DNA of 64,000 nucleotides from Massilia sp. YIM B02769 (GTDB lineage Bacteria > Pseudomonadota > Gammaproteobacteria > Burkholderiales > Burkholderiaceae_D): positions 310,001 through 374,000 of the forward strand of contig NZ_JASNRC010000002.1 in NCBI RefSeq assembly GCF_030411995.1, written 5' to 3'. Both the position numbers and the translations under genes were made by a program. The notes beneath the pieces were generated by a model. It searched no databases. It saw only the letters and a program-made list of their open reading frames with translations, and was not told the DNA's origin. Shown here piece after piece: positions 38,317 to 45,063 of this stretch; position 1 is the stretch's first letter, and every line of letters starts with the position of its first letter.

Positions 38317-38691
38317 TTTTCCCTCAAGTCGACCTGGTGTGGTGGTTCGAATCGCCGGGACTGCTCACCATGCACGCCCCGACGGCAACGCTGTTCTCCT
38401 AAATCGTTTCCACGCGCCAATAAACCCTATTTGTGTAAGGGTAACGTTTTGTAGTTACCGAAGCAACCCGAATGTGACTTTGCAGCAGAAAATTGAAAAA
38501 ACCTGCCGCATTTGCGCCCGAATCGGCGGGATTTGACGTGTTTTGTCATTCTGGCGCGCCTCGGTTGCCCCGCCGTTCGCTGTTACATTTTGTTGCCACG
38601 TAGATTGGTTTTACGGTTCAAGCAGGATTAACATACAAGCGTGGATGAAAACGATCCCCCAACTAACCGCACCGAACGAACGAGGTTCAGC
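38317..38691. other. Gene-free region between barstar and glycine-zipper genes
   Basis: About 375 bases upstream of both divergent genes, moderately AT-rich from 38430. It has no convincing reading frame and no repeat arm. It presumably holds promoters for both genes; TACATTTTGTTGCC near 38583 is a candidate but no box pair was assigned. Confidence 0.5.
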
Positions 38692-39207
38692 ATGAACATG
38701 ACAAGCAAACTGATGATTTCCGCCCTGGGCCTGGCCACGCTGCCGCTGGCCCAGGCTGCCGACTTCGAGGACTTCGGCCGCGTGGTGCGGGTCCAGCCAC
38801 GCGTCGAACAAATTCGCCAGCCGCGCCAGGAATGCCGTACCGAATACGTGCAGGTGCCGGTGCAGCAGCAACGCGGCAGCGGCGGCTCGGTGGTCGGCGG
38901 CATCGCCGGCGCCCTGCTCGGCAGCCAGGTCGGCAGCGGCAACGGTAAAGTGGCGGCAGCCGCCGCCGGTGCGATCGCCGGCGCCATGGTCGGCGACCGT
39001 GTCGAAAACAACGGCCGCAACTACGACCAGGGCGTGCAGGAACAGGCCGTGCGCCAATGCCGCACCGTCGATTCCTTCGAATCGCGCACCACCGGCTATG
39101 ACGTGACCTATGAATACCGCGGCCAGAACCACACCGCCTTCATGAGCCGCGATCCGGGCAACCGCATCCGCCTGCGCGTGTCGGTGGAGCCGGACCAGCA
39201 ATACTAA
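38692..39207 (+). CDS. Glycine-zipper 2TM domain protein
   Basis: 171 residues from the ATG at 38692, with GAGG upstream. N-terminal signal peptide (MNMTSKLMISALGLATLPLAQAAD) followed by a basic Arg/Gln-rich stretch, then the glycine-zipper: GGSVVGGIAGALLGSQVGSG and AAAAAGAIAGAMVGDRVEN, two short transmembrane or oligomerisation segments typical of SlyB/PcP-like envelope proteins. The C-terminal third (VDSFESRTTGYDVTYEYRGQNHTAF) is a beta-rich extension. Likely outer-membrane or periplasmic structural protein; exact role unknown. Confidence 0.85.
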   Translation: MNMTSKLMISALGLATLPLAQAADFEDFGRVVRVQPRVEQIRQPRQECRTEYVQVPVQQQRGSGGSVVGGIAGALLGSQVGSGNGKVAAAAAGAIAGAMVGDRVENNGRNYDQGVQEQAVRQCRTVDSFESRTTGYDVTYEYRGQNHTAFMSRDPGNRIRLRVSVEPDQQY

Positions 39208-39351
39208 TCAGTTGGTTTGATTCGTTCAGTCAGCACTTCTTGCATCGGTTCGGAGAACGCCCCCTCCTTCTCCGCACCGCCTTACGATCCCGTTGCGCTT
39301 GCGCAGCGGGAACCCCTCCCCCGATAATAGGCCGATTCAACAGGTCGCCCT

Positions 39352-40146
39352 ATGCTCATCAAACGTAAATCCATCGAACTCGCCGAATCCTCGCGCCGGC
39401 CAGCACGCAAACCGAAATTCGCGCCCGTGACGCTGTCCGAGCAGGACGGCGTGCGCTATCTCCACTTCGGCACCGAATGGGTGCAGGGCGCCATGCGCAT
39501 CCGGAAACCGGATTGGCCGGAACTCGAATACGCCCAACAGATGATGGCCTGGATGCTGTTCATCGACTCGCCGCGCCGCATTGCCCAGCTGGGCCTGGGC
39601 GCCGCCACGCTGACCAAGTTCTGCTACCGCCAGTTTCCGCACGCCCTGGTGACCGCCGTCGAACTCAATCCGTCGGTGATCGCCATCTGTAACACCATGT
39701 TCAAACTGCCGCCCGAGGACGAGCGCTTCAAGGTGCTGGAAATGGACGCGCTCGATTTCGTCGAGGACCCGGAAAACCATGGCGCGTTCGACGTGCTGCA
39801 GTGCGATCTGTATGACGCCACCGCGAAGGGCCCGGTGCTCGACACGCCCGAGTTCTACCGCGCCTGCTACGATTGCCTGGCGCCGGGCGGCATCATGACG
39901 GTGAACCTGTTCGGCGACCATCCGAGCTACAACAAGAATCTGAAAGCGATGAAATTCGCTTTCGACAGGGTGATCTGCCTGCCCGAGGTCCACGACGGCA
40001 ATGTGGTGGCGCTGTGCTTCAAGACCGCGCCGCAACTCGACAGCGCGGCGCTGGCCGCACGTGCGGCCCAGATCGTGGCGAGCACCAAGCTGCCGGCCAA
40101 ATCCTGGTTAAAAGGTATTCAAGCAGGTATCGAAGCATCGCGCTGA
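39352..40146 (+). CDS. Spermidine-synthase-like methyltransferase-fold protein
   Basis: 264 residues. The polyamine aminopropyltransferase/SAM-binding fold is visible: LGLGAATLTKFCYRQFP (cofactor loop, about residues 80-96), AVELNPSVIAICNTMF, and a DVLQCDLYDATAKGP segment where SpeE has its catalytic Asp region. The N-terminal beta-tetramerisation domain of SpeE is short here. Because the substrate loop differs, the true substrate may not be a polyamine; the 'spermidine synthase' label is a family-level call. A GspE-type ATPase gene follows after 23 bases. Confidence 0.7.
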   Translation: MLIKRKSIELAESSRRPARKPKFAPVTLSEQDGVRYLHFGTEWVQGAMRIRKPDWPELEYAQQMMAWMLFIDSPRRIAQLGLGAATLTKFCYRQFPHALVTAVELNPSVIAICNTMFKLPPEDERFKVLEMDALDFVEDPENHGAFDVLQCDLYDATAKGPVLDTPEFYRACYDCLAPGGIMTVNLFGDHPSYNKNLKAMKFAFDRVICLPEVHDGNVVALCFKTAPQLDSAALAARAAQIVASTKLPAKSWLKGIQAGIEASR

Positions 40147-40169
40147 TCGCGCATTGAACAGAGGGATCA

Positions 40170-41993
40170 ATGAACGCCAACGCACCGCAAACCGCTTCCC
40201 TCCCCCGCCCGTCCCAGCGGCCAAAGCGCCTGGATTTGCAGGCGATCTTTTCCTGGCTGCTGGCCGACGGCATCGTCGAGAAAGACAAGGTCAAGGCGCA
40301 TTTCGCCCAGGCCCAGGGCATCCTGAAAAGCGCGGCCGGCTCGATGCATCCGCTCACGGCGGTGGCGCAATGCAAGCTGCTGTCGCACCAGCCGCCGCAC
40401 CGCCTGCTGACCCTCGATATTCTCACCGAATGGTGCGCCGCCAAGGTCGGCCTGCCCTTCATTCGCATTGATCCGCTGAAAATCGACTTTACCCGCGTGG
40501 CGGACGTGATGTCGGCCAGCTATGCAGCGCGTTTCAATATCCTCCCGGTCGACATCAGCGCCACGACCCTGACCGTGGCCACGGCCGATCCATTTGCCAT
40601 CGAATGGGAAAACGAGATCGCCCGGATTTCGCGCCGGCGCATCGAACTGGTGATGGCGAACCCGCTCGACATCGCCCAGTACATTTCGCAATTCTTCAGC
40701 CTGGCCAAATCGATCCGCGACGCCAGCAAGACGAATGCCCAGGATGTCGCACTGCGCAACAACTTCGAGCAACTAGTGGAACTCGGCAAGGCGAATAAAC
40801 AGTTCGACGCCAACGACCAGCACATCGTCAACATCGTCGACTGGCTGTGGGGCTATGCCTTCGAACAGCGCGCATCCGATATTCACCTCGAGCCGAAACG
40901 CGAATTCGCTGCGGTCCGCTTCCGCATCGACGGCGTGCTGCACCAGGTGTACCAGGTGCCGGCGGCGGTGATGCTGGCGATGACCGCGCGCATCAAGCTG
41001 CTCGGCCGCATGGACGTGATCGAAAAGCGCCGCCCCCAGGATGGCCGCATCAAGACGCGCACCCACAGCGGCCAGGAAGTCGAACTGCGCCTGTCGACCA
41101 TGCCGACCGCCTTCGGCGAAAAGCTGGTGATGCGGATTTTCGATCCGGAAGTGGTGGTCAAGACCTTGCCGGAACTCGGTTTTCCGCCATTGGATGCCCA
41201 GCGCTGGGATGCGCTGACTGCCCGGCCGCACGGCATCATCCTCGTCACCGGACCGACCGGCTCGGGCAAGACCACGACGCTGTACACCACGCTGAAGGCG
41301 CTGGCAACCAACGAGGTGAATGTGTGCACGGTGGAAGACCCGATCGAGATGGTCGAGGCCGCGTTCAACCAGATGCAGGTGCAGCCGGGCATCGACCTCT
41401 CGTTTGCCGACGGCGTGCGTGCGCTGATGCGGCAAGATCCCGACATCATCATGGTTGGCGAGATCCGCGACCTGGCCACCGCCGAGATGGCGATCCAGGC
41501 CGCGCTGACCGGTCACCTTGTCCTGTCGACCCTGCACACCAACGATGCGCCGTCCGCCATCATGCGTTTGCTGGAACTGGGCGTGCCGGATTACCTGCTG
41601 GAAGCGACCATGATCGGGGTGATGGCGCAGCGCCTGGTGCGGACCCTGTGTTCGGAGTGCAAAGCACCGGATGGCGAGCTCAGCGACGATGTCTGGCAAA
41701 GCATCGGCGGCTCGTGGAACCTTCCGAAGCCGGAAACGGTCTATCGGCCTATAGGATGTCCGGAATGCCGGCAGACCGGTTATCGTGGGCGGACCGGCTT
41801 GTACGAGTTGCTGACGGTGTCGGAAGCGTTCACGCAGCTGATCGGCGCGTCGGCGGACCTGACGGCCTTGCGCCAGCAGAGCGTACTCGATGGCATGAAG
41901 CCGCTGCGCATCGCCGGCGCCATGAAGATCATGGAGGGTGTGACCACGGCGGAAGAAGTGCTGAAGGTGACGTCGGCCCTGTCTGGCGGGTGA
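40170..41993 (+). CDS. GspE/PulE/PilB-type secretion ATPase
   Basis: 607 residues, AGAGGGATCA before the ATG. Hexameric ATPase that drives type II secretion or type IV pilus assembly. The N-terminal MshEN/GspE-N domain (about residues 45-180) leads to the RecA-like ATPase: the Asp/His boxes in ERASDIHLEPKRE, Walker A GPTGSGKTTTLYTTLKAL, Walker B RQDPDIIMVGEIRD, and the His box TGHLVLSTLHTNDAPSAIMRLLELG. A zinc site CSEC...CPEC is present near residue 500, as in GspE and PilB. It is solitary here with no secretin or pseudopilin, so the partner system must be elsewhere. Confidence 0.88.
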   Translation: MNANAPQTASLPRPSQRPKRLDLQAIFSWLLADGIVEKDKVKAHFAQAQGILKSAAGSMHPLTAVAQCKLLSHQPPHRLLTLDILTEWCAAKVGLPFIRIDPLKIDFTRVADVMSASYAARFNILPVDISATTLTVATADPFAIEWENEIARISRRRIELVMANPLDIAQYISQFFSLAKSIRDASKTNAQDVALRNNFEQLVELGKANKQFDANDQHIVNIVDWLWGYAFEQRASDIHLEPKREFAAVRFRIDGVLHQVYQVPAAVMLAMTARIKLLGRMDVIEKRRPQDGRIKTRTHSGQEVELRLSTMPTAFGEKLVMRIFDPEVVVKTLPELGFPPLDAQRWDALTARPHGIILVTGPTGSGKTTTLYTTLKALATNEVNVCTVEDPIEMVEAAFNQMQVQPGIDLSFADGVRALMRQDPDIIMVGEIRDLATAEMAIQAALTGHLVLSTLHTNDAPSAIMRLLELGVPDYLLEATMIGVMAQRLVRTLCSECKAPDGELSDDVWQSIGGSWNLPKPETVYRPIGCPECRQTGYRGRTGLYELLTVSEAFTQLIGASADLTALRQQSVLDGMKPLRIAGAMKIMEGVTTAEEVLKVTSALSGG

Positions 41994-42048
41994 TGTTACG
42001 TTACCTCTGGCGCAAATCGAAATCGCCGGCTATAATGCTGCCTCTTTC

Positions 42049-42124
42049 GGGTCGTTAGCTCAGCTGGTAGAGCAGCGGACTTTTAATCCGTTGGTCGCAG
42101 GTTCGAATCCCGCACGGCCTACCA
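42049..42124 (+). tRNA. tRNA-Lys (TTT), copy 1
   Basis: 76 nucleotides with encoded CCA. GGGTCGTTAGCTCAG opens it, the anticodon arm CGGACTTTTAATCCG gives TTT at 42082-42084, and the T arm is GCAGGTTCGAATCCCGC. The acceptor stem pairs GGGTCGT with ACGGCCT apart from one G-T/T-C type wobble set. TATAAT at 42031-42036 lies about 12 bases upstream. An identical gene is at 50778, same strand. Confidence 0.97.
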
Positions 42125-42145
42125 CGAATACAGCAGTAGCAAATG

Positions 42146-42178
42146 AAGGCATCATGAGTGATCATGATGCCTTTTTTG
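42146..42178 (+). terminator. Terminator after tRNA-Lys copy 1
   Basis: AAGGCATCATG (42146-42156) pairs with CATGATGCCTT (42163-42173) with a 6-base loop, followed by a TTTT run. Rho-independent terminator for the tRNA transcript. Confidence 0.9.
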
Positions 42179-42331
42179 TTTGAAAATTTGACCGTCTTCC
42201 AGTGCCCATACGGGCTATCGAAAAACTAGCGTTCTCATCTGTGAGTATACAAGCAGCAAATTGCGTCTAGTTTTCGAATAAAATCCATTGCATACTCTAT
42301 ATAAGTTCTCTGTATAGCTGAGAAAAAAATA

Positions 42332-43339
42332 TTACTCGCCGCCCGTGGTCCGTATCGAGCTTACTATTGAATCCCAAAGCTGTATTGCTTGCTCGTCGCT
42401 TAATGTTGTTCTTGTAGGCGTACCATCTTCAAGTGGTTGAGCAGAATCGAGCGTCACACTAAGTTTTGGGAATGTTCTTCCAGGCTTGTTACGCATCGTT
42501 TCCAGAACAAACTTTAATGTTTTAGCATCGTCGTCTTCGCTCAGCTTAGCCCAGCCTAGCCATTCCTGTGCACGCATTCCTACGACCAAGCGCTCATCTT
42601 TCCTGAGCACCTTGTGCTGCACATCGAATTTTTTCAGTAACGAGTCTGGACCTGACATTCTCTCTATCAGGGTCAAACGATCGTCAGGAATATAAGTATT
42701 AATATCCACATTCAGATGCATTCCTTTATGATTCCGAAAATCGTAGCTGGCATATTCGTATGAATAAACGCCACGCAACATGAGAGGACCCAAGCAAAAA
42801 TTCAATGAACTTTCTTTCACGTTAGACTGATCAAGTTCATGAATGCGTGTCGCAAGTTGAACCAAGCGCTCTTCGGCCCTAACAAAGTTCCGACCATATG
42901 AATCCAAACGAATAAGAACCAGACTACCGCCGCGCAAAAATCTTATTTCGCTCTCATAAGCATCCTCTAATTTTCTTACTCGAAACATGATAGCATCGCC
43001 ACCTAGGTCCTTTTCATATTCGAATACATCTACATTTTCAGAACTATTTTCTTGCAACTCGACGCGACGCTTACGAATCTCGCGATTAAACTCAGCTGTC
43101 GTCATCTTGGTTGAGTAAACAATAATATCAAACTTACTTTCCTCACCTGCCAAGCCAGCTTCTTTGAAAACACCATTCACCACAGTTGCCCCAGTGTACG
43201 AATCTGGCACTTTAATCAGATTTCTTCCGATGCAGTGTTCTACCCACGCTTCATTTTCTGACATCACTTCTTCCTCCCTACTTTCCGTACAACCAAAAGA
43301 TATTGCACCCAGCAAGCATATCAAACCGATCTTGATCAT
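42332..43339 (-). CDS. Tli4-like type VI immunity lipoprotein
   Basis: 335 residues. Lipoprotein-type signal with IGLICLLGAISFGC (lipid Cys about residue 17), so periplasmic and membrane-anchored, as expected for protection against a periplasm-acting lipase. The body has the general look of the Tli4 family, the immunity proteins of Tle4 effectors: a FCLGPLMLRG segment and C-terminal LVLIRLD and GMRAQEWLGWA segments. Family assignment is from memory and moderate; the immunity role is firmer from position. Its ATG overlaps the upstream effector stop (ATGA), the classical effector-immunity coupling. The gene is AT-rich, unlike the flanks. Confidence 0.72.
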   Translation of the reverse strand: MIKIGLICLLGAISFGCTESREEEVMSENEAWVEHCIGRNLIKVPDSYTGATVVNGVFKEAGLAGEESKFDIIVYSTKMTTAEFNREIRKRRVELQENSSENVDVFEYEKDLGGDAIMFRVRKLEDAYESEIRFLRGGSLVLIRLDSYGRNFVRAEERLVQLATRIHELDQSNVKESSLNFCLGPLMLRGVYSYEYASYDFRNHKGMHLNVDINTYIPDDRLTLIERMSGPDSLLKKFDVQHKVLRKDERLVVGMRAQEWLGWAKLSEDDDAKTLKFVLETMRNKPGRTFPKLSVTLDSAQPLEDGTPTRTTLSDEQAIQLWDSIVSSIRTTGGE

Positions 43340-45051
43340 GTTAGGTCAGCCAGTGCTGCCAATTTAGTGATAGCGTAATAGGTAACCACCTGCGCGCTTT
43401 GGTAATCACGATACGCTGGCTCATGCTCAATTCCTGCCAATTCAAATTGCTGTTTTATACTCATTACACCTGATCGACGGGGAGCTCGGCCAGACTGCAC
43501 AGGAACAGTACCATCACCAGCACTATCATAGCTGGCGCAACGTATTTCCCATTCAGAAGTTTCAACCGTTCTGACAACCGATGAATCTCCTCTATCGGTC
43601 GTTCTTACAATACGCTCCCCACCCACATATAAGTTATTCGAGCCATCAGTCCTAATATCTTCATGCTCCAACGCCGGCAGTTGTGCAACATCAATGTTCC
43701 GACTTTGCGCGGGCGTTACTCCCTTTTTGGTAATCCAACGAATCTTTGAATAGCTTCCCAAATCCGCGCCCCCACCGTAAAACACATAAGTGTTATTGTG
43801 GTACTTTCCCGCGATTGACCTGTGAAATTCTCTTGCTATTTTTACATTTATGGAAAATTCTTTCCAGTTTATCGGCATTCCTTGGTTCGGATTTAACCAC
43901 TCTTCTCTAACCAACCCCCACCAGCTTTCCTTCTGAAGATATATTTCTTCATATGGATCCTGCTGGGGTAGCGTCTTGATTACGCGCCCGACAGGATCGG
44001 TTATTTCAAGCCAGCTACTACCGTAAGTTTCAGATGGCAATAACTGCAGAGCACCTGGGGCCTGCGCAAAAACTGCAGTAACCTCTTGCCCATTCGAACC
44101 GATCACAAGACTCGCACCAAAAGATTCGTCTCGCATACCTATTTTGCATCGTCTATATGCCACTGCTGCGCCAGTTGCTGGCATCACGCCATGGACAATG
44201 CCAACTATTTTCTCCGTCATATCCGGCAATATGCTGCAAGCCCGTGCGACCAATCCCCCCATCGAATGCGTGACCAAGATAACTTGTGAGCACTTGACAG
44301 CACCGACGCTATTCTCATCAATTACTGCATTAATTCTTTTTTTCAGGGCTGTTGCGGCAGCTTTATTGGACTCAAGCCAGTTATAACCAAATGCGTAAAT
44401 AGGAAACCGGGCCTTTGCACGCTTCAGCAAATCGTCGGATTTTATCGGTTCGACCGGATGGCCTTTCTCAGCATTTTCTGGAAGATTCACCATTTTCATG
44501 GTTAATCCTGCAGGTAATTTCAGGGCAAGCTTTTCTCCTATCGTCATATCACCTTTTAGCGAGGCTGCCGAAAAATCATTCCAAAACATCGGATTTTGTT
44601 CGCTATTCATTTTTCTTTCGAGCCACACCAGAAATTTGTGGTAACTCGCCTCAGAGACCTCCCCCCATCCTCGCTTGATATAATCTTGCGCATTTCCTAT
44701 CGAACCAGCGCTTTCCTTCGGAACCGCGCCTAGTTTGTAAACTTGAGTACGACGTGGGTGCAGCAAGACCTGTCGCTCAGCTGCGGTTTTCTGAGACCAG
44801 TTGTACGCCAATCCAGCAGGAATGTCCTTAATGCTGTTGAGTAACCAAATAGGGGAGCCTCCTGAGTTCGCCAGATTCGACCCCATTATTCCGGGAACAA
44901 AAATGATCGGTATTACCCGAAGTGGAGGCATGGAAATTTTGACCAGATCGGCTAAGGCAGTATCCGTCAAAGTCCATTCGGTTTGAAACCGATTATTTTT
45001 GGTTGGATATAACTGTGCGTAACGCTGCGCTCTCAGATTTTTTGTTTCCAA
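43336..45051 (-). CDS. Type VI lipase/phospholipase effector, Tle4-like
   Basis: 571 residues, starting with TTG (45051) behind AAGGAG, 12 bases after the vgrG stop. No signal peptide, consistent with type VI delivery. Alpha/beta-hydrolase features: the oxyanion-type loop IIFVPGIMGSNL (about 50-60) and the nucleophile elbow VTHSMGGLVARA with Ser263 (THSMG instead of the usual GHSMG). Position between vgrG and an immunity lipoprotein, plus the PGAP1-like PGIMGS start, suggests the Tle4 (TplE) family of phospholipase effectors. AT-rich compared with flanks, indicating transfer. Exact lipid specificity unknown. Confidence 0.8.
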   Translation of the reverse strand: METKNLRAQRYAQLYPTKNNRFQTEWTLTDTALADLVKISMPPLRVIPIIFVPGIMGSNLANSGGSPIWLLNSIKDIPAGLAYNWSQKTAAERQVLLHPRRTQVYKLGAVPKESAGSIGNAQDYIKRGWGEVSEASYHKFLVWLERKMNSEQNPMFWNDFSAASLKGDMTIGEKLALKLPAGLTMKMVNLPENAEKGHPVEPIKSDDLLKRAKARFPIYAFGYNWLESNKAAATALKKRINAVIDENSVGAVKCSQVILVTHSMGGLVARACSILPDMTEKIVGIVHGVMPATGAAVAYRRCKIGMRDESFGASLVIGSNGQEVTAVFAQAPGALQLLPSETYGSSWLEITDPVGRVIKTLPQQDPYEEIYLQKESWWGLVREEWLNPNQGMPINWKEFSINVKIAREFHRSIAGKYHNNTYVFYGGGADLGSYSKIRWITKKGVTPAQSRNIDVAQLPALEHEDIRTDGSNNLYVGGERIVRTTDRGDSSVVRTVETSEWEIRCASYDSAGDGTVPVQSGRAPRRSGVMSIKQQFELAGIEHEPAYRDYQSAQVVTYYAITKLAALADLT

Positions 45052-45063
45052 AACACTCTCCTT

